A DNA stretch of 64,000 nt from Streptomyces sp. SCL15-4. GTDB lineage: Bacteria > Actinomycetota > Actinomycetes > Streptomycetales > Streptomycetaceae. The notes under the pieces are model-generated. The model worked only from the letters and a program-made list of their open reading frames with translations. It was not told the DNA's origin and did no database searches. Position numbers and translations under genes: made by a program. Within the stretch, counting starts at the first letter, position 1. The number at the start of each line of letters is the position of its first letter. The stretch covers positions 5,208,001 to 5,272,000 of the forward strand of contig NZ_JAOBTQ010000001.1 in assembly GCF_033366695.1 (NCBI RefSeq), read 5' to 3'. Shown here piece by piece: positions 25,183 through 33,487 of this stretch.

Positions 25183-27566
25183 CCGACGACCAGCACGGAG
25201 AGGGCACACCCCAGGGCGGCGGGCGCTGGAACCCGCTGCCCCAGGGCGACTACGACGACGGCGCCACCGCCTTCGTCCAGCTTCCCGAGGGAGGCATCGA
25301 CGCGCTGCTGGCCGGCGACAGCCCGCTGGCCGCGCCGGGCCACGGCTATGTGCCGCCGCCGATCACGGCCACGCACACCGACGCCGCGCCCGCCTGGCCG
25401 GTGCCCGAGGGCGGCCAGTGGCCCGACCCGAACGCCGTGCCGGCGCCGTCGCACGACGACCGGTTCACCTACGAGCCCGGTGCCACGCAGCAGTGGACCT
25501 TCGAGGAGCCCGCGGCCCCGGCCGCCCCGGGACACGACGTCACCGGGCAGTGGTCCATCCCCGTCGCCGGAGGCGATCTTCCGGACGAGTCCGGCGAGTA
25601 CACCACGTCCTCGCTGGTCGAACAGTGGGGCGGCACGCCCCCGGCCACCCTGCCCGGCGGCGCCCCGGCCCCCTGGGCGGCACCGGACACCCCCCGCCCC
25701 TGGGACACCCCCCTCCCCGACCACACCACCTCCCACCCGTCGGGCCCCGCCCCGGATGCCTACACCTCCGACCCGGGGTACGGCCCCGGCACGGAGTACG
25801 GCCACGGAACCGGTTACGCGGACCCGGGCCACACCGACGCGCGGCGGACCGAGGACGGTTACCCGGGTGCGGGATACGCCGAGGACGGTCACGAGGCCGG
25901 CGCGTACGCCGAGGACGGTCACGGGGACGGCGCGTACGCCGAGGACGGTCACGGAGACGGCGCGTACGCCGAAGACGGTCACCTCGGGGCCGGTTCCGTC
26001 GGGATCGAGGCGGGGCACGCCGAGGACGCTTACCCGGAGGCCGGACACGCCGAGAGCGGTCACGGGGACGCGGGACACGCCGACGCCCTGCCGGACGCCG
26101 GGCACGCCGGGCACGCCGACGACGGTCACGTGAGTGCCGGTCACGTCGAGGCCGGGCACGCCGAGGACGGCTACCCGGAGGCCGGGCACGGGCACGCCGG
26201 GCCCGACGATGCCGCCGACGGCGACACGCCCGCCGGTACGGTCACGTCCGCCGCGCCCGGCGAACCGGTCGTCCCGGCACACCGGCCGGCCGGGCCCGAC
26301 GCGGCTCCGGAAACCGACGCCCACGGCCTCGCCGAAGCCTCCGAGCGCCCCGCGGAGCCCCTCGCGGGCCACGAGCAGCCCACCGACCCGGCTCCCGCGT
26401 CCGAGCCCGCCACAGCGGCGGACACGGCCGCGCCGGAGGCCACCGCGGACCCGGCGCCGGCGGCCCCGCCGGAGACGGCTCCGGCCGACACGCCCGACGA
26501 CGCCGCGACGGCCGCCGAGCGGTCCGCCGAGCGGTCCGCCGAGCCGTCGGCCCCGCGGCCCGCAGCCGAGCCGGCCGCCGATGCGGCCGTCGTCGAGCAG
26601 CCCGCCGCTCACCCGGCGGCAGCCGGCGACGCAGCAGACGGCGCGACCGACGACACGCCCGCCGCCGACCCCGGCGCGACCGGTGAGCCGGCCGTGACCG
26701 ACGTACCCGAGGCCGCCGCGCACCCGGCCACGGCGGAGCCCGCCGCGCCGGTGCCGTCCGAGGACGACGGCGCCGCCGAGGACGTCCTCCCGGCCGACGA
26801 GGACCAGGAAGCCCGGGAACCCGCGCCCGACGGCGCCGAGGAGCCCTCCGCCGCGCCCCTGCCGCCGCACGACGACCACCCCCTCGCCTCCTTCGTCCTG
26901 CGGGTCAACGGCGCCGACCGGCCGGTCACCGACGCCTGGATCGGCGAGTCGCTGCTCTACGTGCTGCGCGAACGGCTCGGCCTCGCGGGCGCCAAGGACG
27001 GCTGCTCGCAGGGCGAGTGCGGCGCCTGCAACGTCCAGGTCGACGGCCGGCTGGTGGCGTCCTGCCTGGTCCCCGCGGTCACCACGGCCGGCAGCGAGAT
27101 CCGTACGGTCGAGGGCCTGGCCGTGGACGGGCAGCCCTCCGACGTCCAGCGCGCGCTGGCCCGCTGCGGCGCCGTGCAGTGCGGCTTCTGCGTGCCCGGT
27201 ATGGCGATGACCGTGCACGACCTGCTGGAGGGCAACCCGGCGCCGACCGAGCTGGAGGCCCGGCAGGCGCTGTGCGGCAACCTGTGCCGGTGCTCGGGCT
27301 ACCGGGGCGTCCTGGAGGCCGTCAAGGAAGTCGTCGCCGAGCGCGAGGCCGCCCACGCGGGCCCCGGGACGGACCCGGACGAGGCCCGCATCCCGCACCA
27401 GGCGGCCCCCGGCTCCGGCGGCGTCCACCACTCGGCCTTCGAGGCGCCGGGCGCGTTCGCCGTCCCCCGGTCGCCGGAGCAGTACGACACGCCGGACCCG
27501 TACGGCACCACGCCCCCGGGACCGCAGGACCAGCAGCACTACGGCCAGGACGGAGGCCAGGCGTGA
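25179..27566 (+). CDS. 2Fe-2S subunit of molybdenum hydroxylase with giant N-terminal extension
   Basis: 795 residues, against about 160-200 for a stand-alone subunit. Residues ~567-720 form a complete CoxS/XdhC-type domain with eight cluster cysteines: CSQGECGAC...SC for the plant-type cluster and CGAVQCGFC...CGNLCRC for the second. Residues 1-565 are a low-complexity extension: an acidic Pro/Gly/Ala-rich stretch, a Gly-His-rich block with tandem AYAEDGHGDG units (about 235-270), then a long Ala/Pro/Glu tract. A 60-residue tail follows the domain. Both overlaps with neighbours are 4 bp. The large antisense ORF over this region is a composition artefact. The extension could be a metal-binding or tethering region; unknown. 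Confidence 0.85.
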   Translation: MTDDQHGEGTPQGGGRWNPLPQGDYDDGATAFVQLPEGGIDALLAGDSPLAAPGHGYVPPPITATHTDAAPAWPVPEGGQWPDPNAVPAPSHDDRFTYEPGATQQWTFEEPAAPAAPGHDVTGQWSIPVAGGDLPDESGEYTTSSLVEQWGGTPPATLPGGAPAPWAAPDTPRPWDTPLPDHTTSHPSGPAPDAYTSDPGYGPGTEYGHGTGYADPGHTDARRTEDGYPGAGYAEDGHEAGAYAEDGHGDGAYAEDGHGDGAYAEDGHLGAGSVGIEAGHAEDAYPEAGHAESGHGDAGHADALPDAGHAGHADDGHVSAGHVEAGHAEDGYPEAGHGHAGPDDAADGDTPAGTVTSAAPGEPVVPAHRPAGPDAAPETDAHGLAEASERPAEPLAGHEQPTDPAPASEPATAADTAAPEATADPAPAAPPETAPADTPDDAATAAERSAERSAEPSAPRPAAEPAADAAVVEQPAAHPAAAGDAADGATDDTPAADPGATGEPAVTDVPEAAAHPATAEPAAPVPSEDDGAAEDVLPADEDQEAREPAPDGAEEPSAAPLPPHDDHPLASFVLRVNGADRPVTDAWIGESLLYVLRERLGLAGAKDGCSQGECGACNVQVDGRLVASCLVPAVTTAGSEIRTVEGLAVDGQPSDVQRALARCGAVQCGFCVPGMAMTVHDLLEGNPAPTELEARQALCGNLCRCSGYRGVLEAVKEVVAEREAAHAGPGTDPDEARIPHQAAPGSGGVHHSAFEAPGAFAVPRSPEQYDTPDPYGTTPPGPQDQQHYGQDGGQA
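25870..26195 (+). repeat. Coding repeat: 30-bp AYAEDGHGDG units and GH-rich block
   Basis: Three to four 30-bp units encoding AYAEDGHGDG (25876-25985) lead into degenerate AGHAED/EAGHAES units. About 17 Gly-His dipeptides fall in roughly 130 residues, mixed with Asp and Glu. Such His/Asp-rich repeats often bind transition metals; here that is only a suggestion. Confidence 0.8.
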
Positions 27567-29872
27567 GCAACGAAGCCGGCATCGCGACCACCGCCGCGGA
27601 ACCCGCCCCCGCGGCCGAGCCGTCGCCGCACGGCCTCGGCGTCTCCCTGCCGCACGCCGACGCCCGCGCCAAGACCGAGGGCACCTTCCCGTACGCCGCC
27701 GACCTCTGGGCCGAAGGCCTGCTGTGGGCGGCCGTCCTGCGCTCCCCGCACGCGCACGCGCGCATCGTCTCCATCGACACCACCCACGCGCGCGAGATGC
27801 CCGGCGTCCGTGCCGTCATCACCCACGAGGACGTCCCCGGCACGCCCCGCCACGGCCGCGGCACACCCGACCGGCCGGTGTTCGCCTCCGACGTCGTACG
27901 CCACCACGGCGAGCCCATCGCGGCCGTGGCCGCCGACCATCCGGACACCGCGCGGATGGCCGCCGCCGCCGTCATCGTCGAGTACGAGGTCCTCGACCCG
28001 GTCACCGACCCGGAACACGCCTTCGAGGCCGAGCCGTTGCACCCCGACGGCAACCTGATCCGGCACATCCCGCTGCGCCACGGCGACCCGGAGGCGGCCG
28101 GCGAGGTCGTGGTCGAGGGCCTGTACCGCATCGGCCGCCAGGACCCCGCACCCATCGGCGCCGAAGCCGGTCTCGCCGTACCGCGCCCGGACGGCGGGGT
28201 GGAGCTGTACCTCGCGTCCACCGACCCGCACACCGACCGCAACACGGCCGCCGCCTGCTACGGCCTGTCCCCCGATCGGGTGAAGATCGTCGTCACCGGG
28301 GTGCCCGGCGCCACGGCGGACCGCGAGGACCAGGGCTTCCAGATCCCGCTCGGCCTGCTCGCGCTGAGGACCGGCTGCCCGGTGAAGCTGACGGCGACCC
28401 GCGAGGAGTCCTTCCTCGGCCACGTCCACCGCCACCCCACCCTGCTGCGCTACCGCCACCACGCCGACGGCGAGGGCAGGCTGGTCAAGGTCGAGGCGCA
28501 GATCCTGCTGGACGCGGGCGCCTACGCCGACACCTCCGCCGACGCCCTGGCGGCCGCCGTCTCCTTCGCGTGCGGCCCGTACGTCGTCCCGAACGCCTTC
28601 ATCGAGGGCTGGGCCGTGCGCACCAACAACCCGCCCTCCGGCCACGTACGCGGCGAGGGCGCCATGCAGGTGTGTGCCGCCTACGAGGCGCAGATGGACA
28701 AGCTGGCGCGGAAACTGGGCCTGGACCCGGCGGAGCTGCGCCTGCGCAACGTCCTGGCGACCGGGGACGTCCTCCCGATCGGCCAGACGGTGACCTGCCC
28801 GGCACCGGTCGCCGAACTCCTCCAGGCGGTACGGGACTTCCCGCTGCCCGCGCTGCCGAAGGACACACCCGAGGAGGAGTGGCTGCTGCCCGGCGGCCTG
28901 GAGGGCGCGGGCGAGCCGGGCGCGGTGCGCCGGGGCGTCGGCTACGGCCTGGGCATGGTGCACATGCTGGGCGCGGAGGGTGCCGACGAGGTGTCCACGG
29001 CCACGGTCAAGGTCCACGACGGCGTGGCCACCGTGCTGTGCGCCGCCGTGGAGACCGGCCAGGGCTTCACCACGCTGGCCCGGCAGATCGTCCAGGAGAC
29101 CCTCGGCATCGAGGAGGTCCACGTCGCGCCCGTCGACACCGACCAGCCGCCGGCCGGCGCGGGCTGCCGGGGCCGGCACACCTGGGTGTCGGGCGGCGCG
29201 GTGGAGCGCGCGGCGAAGATGGTCCGCGCCCAGCTCCTCCAGCCGCTCGCGCACAAGTTCGGCATGTCGACGGAGTTGCTCCAGATCACCGACGGCAAGA
29301 TCACCTCGTACGACGGAGTGCTGTCGACCACCGTCATGGAGGCGCTGGAGGGCAAGGAGCTGTGGGCCACGGCCCAGTGCCGCCCGCATCCGACCGAGCC
29401 GCTGAACGCCGCCGGGCAGGGCGACGCCTTCGTGGGCCTCGCGTTCTGCGCGATCCGCGCGGTGGTGGACGTGGACGTCGAGCTGGGCTCGGTGCGGGTG
29501 GTGGAGCTGGCGGTCGCCCAGGACGTCGGCCGGGTCCTCAACCCGGCCCAGCTGGCCGCCCGGATCGAGGCGGGCGTCACCCAGGGCGTGGGCATCGCCC
29601 TCACCGAGAACCTGCGCACGCCCCGCGGCCTGGTCCGCCACCCCGACCTCACCGGCTACGCCCTCCCGACCGCCCTCGACGCCCCCGACATCCGGATCGT
29701 CAAACTGGTCGAGGAACGGGACGTGGTGGCGCCCTTCGGCGCCAAGTCGGTCAGCGCGGTCCCGGTGGTGACGGCCCCGGCGGCGATCGCCTCCGCGGTA
29801 CGCGCCGCCACCGGCCGCCCGGTCAACCGCCTCCCGATCCGCCCCCAGGCGGCGGTGGCCGCGGACCGGTGA
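27563..29872 (+). CDS. Divergent molybdopterin-binding subunit (CoxL/XdhA-like)
   Basis: 769 residues with the usual two-domain order: an Ald_Xan_dh_C-type N-terminal domain (ADLWAEGLLWAAVLRSPHAHARI) and MoCoBD domains. The GQG loop (VETGQGFTTLARQ) is kept. The FGGK-like loop, expected before the conserved TGCPVKLTATREESF, reads VPGATADREDQGF. The usual catalytic GVGEPP near the C-terminus reads SVSAVP (about residue 727-732), so the catalytic Glu is absent. GTG 27563 overlaps the upstream stop (GTGA). This is a genuine, full-length but divergent subunit; its substrate is unknown. Confidence 0.85.
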   Translation: MSNEAGIATTAAEPAPAAEPSPHGLGVSLPHADARAKTEGTFPYAADLWAEGLLWAAVLRSPHAHARIVSIDTTHAREMPGVRAVITHEDVPGTPRHGRGTPDRPVFASDVVRHHGEPIAAVAADHPDTARMAAAAVIVEYEVLDPVTDPEHAFEAEPLHPDGNLIRHIPLRHGDPEAAGEVVVEGLYRIGRQDPAPIGAEAGLAVPRPDGGVELYLASTDPHTDRNTAAACYGLSPDRVKIVVTGVPGATADREDQGFQIPLGLLALRTGCPVKLTATREESFLGHVHRHPTLLRYRHHADGEGRLVKVEAQILLDAGAYADTSADALAAAVSFACGPYVVPNAFIEGWAVRTNNPPSGHVRGEGAMQVCAAYEAQMDKLARKLGLDPAELRLRNVLATGDVLPIGQTVTCPAPVAELLQAVRDFPLPALPKDTPEEEWLLPGGLEGAGEPGAVRRGVGYGLGMVHMLGAEGADEVSTATVKVHDGVATVLCAAVETGQGFTTLARQIVQETLGIEEVHVAPVDTDQPPAGAGCRGRHTWVSGGAVERAAKMVRAQLLQPLAHKFGMSTELLQITDGKITSYDGVLSTTVMEALEGKELWATAQCRPHPTEPLNAAGQGDAFVGLAFCAIRAVVDVDVELGSVRVVELAVAQDVGRVLNPAQLAARIEAGVTQGVGIALTENLRTPRGLVRHPDLTGYALPTALDAPDIRIVKLVEERDVVAPFGAKSVSAVPVVTAPAAIASAVRAATGRPVNRLPIRPQAAVAADR

Positions 29873-30003
29873 GCACACCGCCGGACGACCCGGGCGCGCA
29901 GCGTCGCGAATCCCCTCGCGCACCGGGCCGGGCGGTCCCGCGGATCCCGCTGTTCGCCGTGGCGGCACCGGCCGTTGTCCTCGGTGGGGTCTACTTCGCC
30001 TGA
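29869..30003 (+). CDS. 44-residue membrane microprotein ending the Mo-hydroxylase operon
   Basis: GTG 29869 overlaps the stop of the molybdopterin subunit by 4 bp, in the same GTGA style as the other junctions of the operon. The product starts with a polar Pro/Arg-rich part (STPPDDPGAQRRESPRAPGR) and ends with a hydrophobic run (IPLFAVAAPAVVLGGVYFA) that could span or dip into the membrane. It is too short for most gene callers. Translational coupling is the main support; the function is unknown, and a membrane anchor for the complex is one possibility. Confidence 0.55.
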   Translation: MSTPPDDPGAQRRESPRAPGRAVPRIPLFAVAAPAVVLGGVYFA

Positions 30004-30196
30004 GCCGGACGGCGTGCGGAGCCCGGACGCCGGTCCGGCCGGGCGGGCAACGTGCCCGGCCCGCCCGACGTCTTGCCTGCCGAGGGCCGTTGTCAGTGGG
30101 GCGGCGTAGGGTGCGAAGCGGTGAGGGCACCTGCCCGGGGCCGCGTACGACGGTGTGCGCGGGCCCGTCACGCACGGGGAAGATCGCGGGGGAGCG

Positions 30197-31354
30197 ATGA
30201 GCACGACCGACGCCGGGGTTCCGGCGATCACGCTGACCGAGGCGGAGCTGGACCGCTACGTCACCCACGCGCCGACGCGCGGCCTGCTCGCCGGCACCGG
30301 CCTGCCCGCGGTGACCGACCTGCTGACCTTCTCCCCGCTGCGCACGCACGGCCTGCGCACCCTCGCCGACGCCGCCGACGGCCCCCTGCGCCTGGCCGAG
30401 GAGCTGCGCGGCCGGCTGGTCATAGGCGAACTGCTCACCACGGCCGGCCGGGAGCGCGAGTCGATCCTGCTGGACGGCGCCACGGGCGAGCTGACCACGG
30501 CGTACCTGTGCGACCCGTACGACGCGCGCCCGTTGGCGTCCTCCCTGCACACGCTCCTGCGGTTCGCCGCGGTGACCGAGGAACTGACGGGCCTGCGCGG
30601 CCGGTTCGCGTCCCTGGCGGGACAGTACGGCCCTCAGGTGGTGACCGAGGCCTCCCGCCGCCTCCTCACCCTCTTCCAGGAGGGTTCGGACGGCGTGGTC
30701 CCGCCGTACTGGAAGGCGGCGGCCCTGATCCGTCCCCTCGCGCTGGTCGCCGGCCCCGGTACGGCCTCGGGGCTCGCCCTGGACGTCCCCGCGCGCGTCC
30801 TGGACCAGGAGTTCGGGCACGGCAGGGTGACCCGTTCAGAGGAGGTCGACTTCCCGCCGACGCTCACCCACGAGCCGACGCGCCGCTTCCTGCGCGAGAC
30901 GGGACTGCCGGAGTCGGCGGTCTTCTTCCACGCCGACACGGACGTCCCGCTGCGCACGCTCCGGGAGTACTTCACCGAGGAACGCCCCGGCTACCCCGTC
31001 ACCGACCTCCCGGCCCACTGCGACCATCTGATCCGCCTCGGCCGCCTGAGGGACGAGACCAGCCTGGTGGTGGACGGCAGAACGGGCGCGGTGCTGACGT
31101 TCAGCGAGCCGGACGCCACGCTCCACGCCCTCAACACCGACGTCTCCACCCTGGCGTTCACCCTGTGGCTCATCCACCACGAGCGCACGATCGACGCCCA
31201 CCTGGGCCACGAACTGGCCACCCGCGCCTACGACCACCTGGTCACCCTCATGCTCCACACCCTGGACTCCATCGACCCCACAGCCACCCTCCCGGAAACA
31301 ACCTGGCACTACTGGACCCACCTGCTCCAGGACGAGACGGACGGGGTGCTCTGA
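30197..31354 (+). CDS. SUKH-4 family immunity-like protein, two domains
   Basis: 385 residues that look like two consecutive SUKH-4-type modules: one around residues 1-195 (FSPLRTHGLRTLADA..., GELLTTAGRERESILLDGATGELTTAYLCDP) and one around 200-385 (DFPPTLTHEPTRRFLRETGLPES..., HLIRLGRLRDETSLVVDGRTGAVLTF). SUKH proteins neutralise toxins of contact-dependent and polymorphic toxin systems, or act as scaffolds. No toxin gene is adjacent. ATG 30197 has GGGGGAG upstream. It may be unrelated to the Mo operon that precedes it by 190 bp. Confidence 0.75.
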   Translation: MSTTDAGVPAITLTEAELDRYVTHAPTRGLLAGTGLPAVTDLLTFSPLRTHGLRTLADAADGPLRLAEELRGRLVIGELLTTAGRERESILLDGATGELTTAYLCDPYDARPLASSLHTLLRFAAVTEELTGLRGRFASLAGQYGPQVVTEASRRLLTLFQEGSDGVVPPYWKAAALIRPLALVAGPGTASGLALDVPARVLDQEFGHGRVTRSEEVDFPPTLTHEPTRRFLRETGLPESAVFFHADTDVPLRTLREYFTEERPGYPVTDLPAHCDHLIRLGRLRDETSLVVDGRTGAVLTFSEPDATLHALNTDVSTLAFTLWLIHHERTIDAHLGHELATRAYDHLVTLMLHTLDSIDPTATLPETTWHYWTHLLQDETDGVL

Positions 31355-31477
31355 CACCGGGTCAGGACCAGTATCCGGACGTGAGCACAGCCGACTGATC
31401 GATGCTGTGAGTGAGTCATTGCGGGGCCATGGCACCGTCCCACGACCCAGCTGAGACGGAAACGAGACGAACGGCCG

Positions 31478-31512
31478 AAAGGACGGCCCCCTGCATGAGG
31501 GTGCCGCCCTTT
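31478..31512. terminator. Imperfect hairpin between SUKH-4 gene and tRNA-Cys
   Basis: 14-nt arms (31478-31491 with 31499-31512), 12 of 14 paired, 7-nt loop. It lies between the convergent SUKH-4 gene and the tRNA-Cys pair and could terminate both strands. Confidence 0.6.
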
Positions 31513-31536
31513 CGTTTCGCCTGGTCAAGGCACTTG

Positions 31537-31608
31537 AGGCCGTGGCGGGAATCGAACCCGCGTAACTCGCTTTGCAGGCGAGTCCCTGAACCACTCGGGC
31601 ACACGGCC
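31537..31608 (-). tRNA. tRNA-Cys (GCA)
   Basis: 72 nt on the minus strand. The 7-bp acceptor GGCCGTG/CACGGCC, D-arm, anticodon stem CTCGC/GCGAG with loop CTGCAAA (anticodon GCA), a short variable loop and T-arm GCGGG-TTCGATT-CCCGC all pair perfectly. The discriminator base is U73, the main identity element for cysteinyl-tRNA synthetase. CCA is not encoded. Confidence 0.96.
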
Positions 31609-31626
31609 GTGTTGTGTTGTTGTTCT

Positions 31627-31714
31627 CGGCCGTGGTGGGAATCGAACCCGCGTAACTCCCCGCGGGCGGAGCCCGCTGTTGGATGCAGCGCAGGCGAGTC
31701 CCTGAACCACTCGG
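31627..31714 (-). pseudogene. Degenerate tandem tRNA-Cys with replaced anticodon loop
   Basis: A second copy of the tRNA-Cys 18 bp upstream in transcription sense. The acceptor stem, D-arm and T-loop are identical, but the 6 bases covering the anticodon are replaced by 32 bases (plus-strand 31659-31690). The T-stem has one C-A mismatch and the discriminator is G instead of U. Anticodon GCA is gone. The insert contains a GCGGGC/GCCCGC inverted repeat and an alternative 5-bp stem with a 7-nt loop CATCCAA. It cannot act as tRNA-Cys unless the insert is removed; it is probably a pseudogene. Confidence 0.8.
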
Positions 31715-31900
31715 GCACACGGCCGTGTTGGTGAGATGAATCTATGGGGGGTGAGGGCGGGGCTCAAGGGGTTCTGCGGGGCCGCAATGCGACTGCCACA
31801 CGCCGTTCATGAAGCGGTGCCGGACGTACGACCAAGGGACGAGGCGAGGTGGGGCTCCTGACAGGAGTCAGTGTCGGTTGTGCGCCTTACCCTGACGGAC

Positions 31901-33343
31901 ATGAGCGCCCTCGAATCCCGTGACCCCGCTGTCCTCGATCCCCCGGCCGACCAGGCGTCCGGCGTGCTGAGCCGGGCCTACCGGGCGCTCAGTGTCGGGA
32001 TCGTGTCCGTCGTCGTGCTGATCGCGTTCGAGGCGACCGCCGTGGGAACGGCGATGCCGGTCGCCGCCCGGGAACTGGACGGCGTGGCGCTGTACGCGTT
32101 CGCCTTCTCCGGGTACTTCACGACCAGCCTCTTCGGCATGGTGCTCGCCGGGCAGTGGTCCGACCGGCGCGGCCCGTTCTCCGCGCTGACCTGCGGCATC
32201 GCGGCCTTCGCCGCCGGACTCGTCGTCGCCGGGACCGCGCAGGCCATGTGGGTGTTCATCCTCGGCCGGGCCGTGCAGGGCCTGGGCGGCGGGCTGGTCA
32301 TCGTCGCGCTGTACGTCGTCGTCGGCCGGGCCTATCCCGAGCGGCTGCGGCCCGCGATCATGGCCGCGTTCGCCGCCGGGTGGGTCGTACCGTCCATCGT
32401 CGGCCCCCTCGCCTCCGGCGCCGTCACCGAGCAGCTCGGCTGGCGCTGGGTCTTCCTCGGCATCCCCGTCCTCGTGGTGTTCCCGCTCGCCCTCGCCCTG
32501 CCCCAGATACGCCGGCGGGCCTCGGGCCCGGTGGACGAGCGGGCCGCCGCCGGCGCCTTCGACCGGCGCCGCATCCGCCTCGCCCTCGGGATCTCCCTCG
32601 GCGCCGGCCTCCTCCAGTACGCCGCCCAGGACCTGCGTCCCCTCTCCCTGCTCCCGGGGCTGGCCGGGGCCGCGCTGCTGGTGCCCGCCGTTCTCGGCCT
32701 GCTGCCCCGCGGCACCTACCGGGCCGCCCGCGGCCTGCCCTCCGTCGTGCTGCTGCGCGGCGTGGCGGCCGGGTCCTTCATCACCGCCGAGTCCTTCGTA
32801 CCGCTGATGCTGGTCACCCAGCGCGGTCTGTCGCCCACGCTCGCCGGGTTCTCGCTCGCGGCCGGCGGCGGGACCTGGGCGCTGGGCTCGTTCGCGCAGT
32901 CCCGGCCGCGCCTGGCGCCGTACCGGGAGCGGCTGATGACCCTGGGCATGGTGCTGGTCGCCGCCGCGGTCCTGACCGCGCCCAGCGTGCTGATCCACTC
33001 CGTGCCCGTGTGGACCGTCGCCGTCGCCTGGGCCGTCGGCTGTTTCGGGATGGGGCTGGTGATCTCCTCCACCAGCGTGCTGCTGCTGAAGCTGTCCGCC
33101 CCCGAGGAGGCCGGCGCCAACTCCGCCGCGCTCCAGATCTCCGACGCCCTGTCCAACGTCGTCCTGCTCGCGGCCACCGGCGCGGCCTTCGCGGCCCTGG
33201 GCGGCGGCAGCACCGCCGCCACCACCGCGGGCGACGGCGGCCACCCCGCTGCCTTCGCCGCCGTCTTCCTGCCGATGGCCGCGGTGGCGCTGGCGGGCTC
33301 CTGGGTGACGACGCGGCTACGCGAACGCACCCCCGCGAGCTGA
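31901..33343 (+). CDS. MFS transporter
   Basis: 480 residues with about 12-14 membrane segments. It has the MFS loop GQWSDRRGPF between TM2 and TM3 and GRAVQGLGGGLVIVALYVVVGRAYPERLRP around TM4-5, a pattern seen in DHA2-type drug exporters. The substrate is unknown. ATG 31901 is preferred over the in-frame GTG 31871 because TACCCT (31888-31893) sits 7 nt upstream, predicting a leaderless mRNA; AGGAG at 31863-31867 is only 3 nt from the GTG. Confidence 0.82.
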   Translation: MSALESRDPAVLDPPADQASGVLSRAYRALSVGIVSVVVLIAFEATAVGTAMPVAARELDGVALYAFAFSGYFTTSLFGMVLAGQWSDRRGPFSALTCGIAAFAAGLVVAGTAQAMWVFILGRAVQGLGGGLVIVALYVVVGRAYPERLRPAIMAAFAAGWVVPSIVGPLASGAVTEQLGWRWVFLGIPVLVVFPLALALPQIRRRASGPVDERAAAGAFDRRRIRLALGISLGAGLLQYAAQDLRPLSLLPGLAGAALLVPAVLGLLPRGTYRAARGLPSVVLLRGVAAGSFITAESFVPLMLVTQRGLSPTLAGFSLAAGGGTWALGSFAQSRPRLAPYRERLMTLGMVLVAAAVLTAPSVLIHSVPVWTVAVAWAVGCFGMGLVISSTSVLLLKLSAPEEAGANSAALQISDALSNVVLLAATGAAFAALGGGSTAATTAGDGGHPAAFAAVFLPMAAVALAGSWVTTRLRERTPAS

Positions 33344-33487
33344 GTGACGGCGGGCGCTCGCGGGGCCGCTGTGATGTCGCTCCCACCCGGGGGCGACTGC
33401 GGCTCGTTCGCGCCGTGCGCGGCGGGCGGCGCCGGTAGGGTGGCCCGGTTGTCGTACGTAGCCGCCCGACCCTGATCCACGGAGACC

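Noticed and set aside
24795-27539. Long antisense ORF of 914 aa over the 2Fe-2S subunit
   Set aside because: It arises from the GC-rich repeat region (VLGVPGL-type runs) and lacks a domain. The plus-strand gene has complete cluster cysteines.
29869-30003. Discarding the 44-residue frame as chance
   Set aside because: The overlapping start, consistent with the other three junctions, and the hydrophobic tail gave enough support to list it with moderate confidence.
27539-30820. Antisense ORF of 1093 aa over the Mo-hydroxylase large subunit
   Set aside because: Shadow of the real operon; no conserved domain and no ribosome-binding site.
31609-31626. Integration site (att) at the tRNA-Cys pair
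   Set aside because: No integrase gene or direct repeat of a mobile element flanks the two copies; the flanking GTGTTG copies are part of the tandem duplication.
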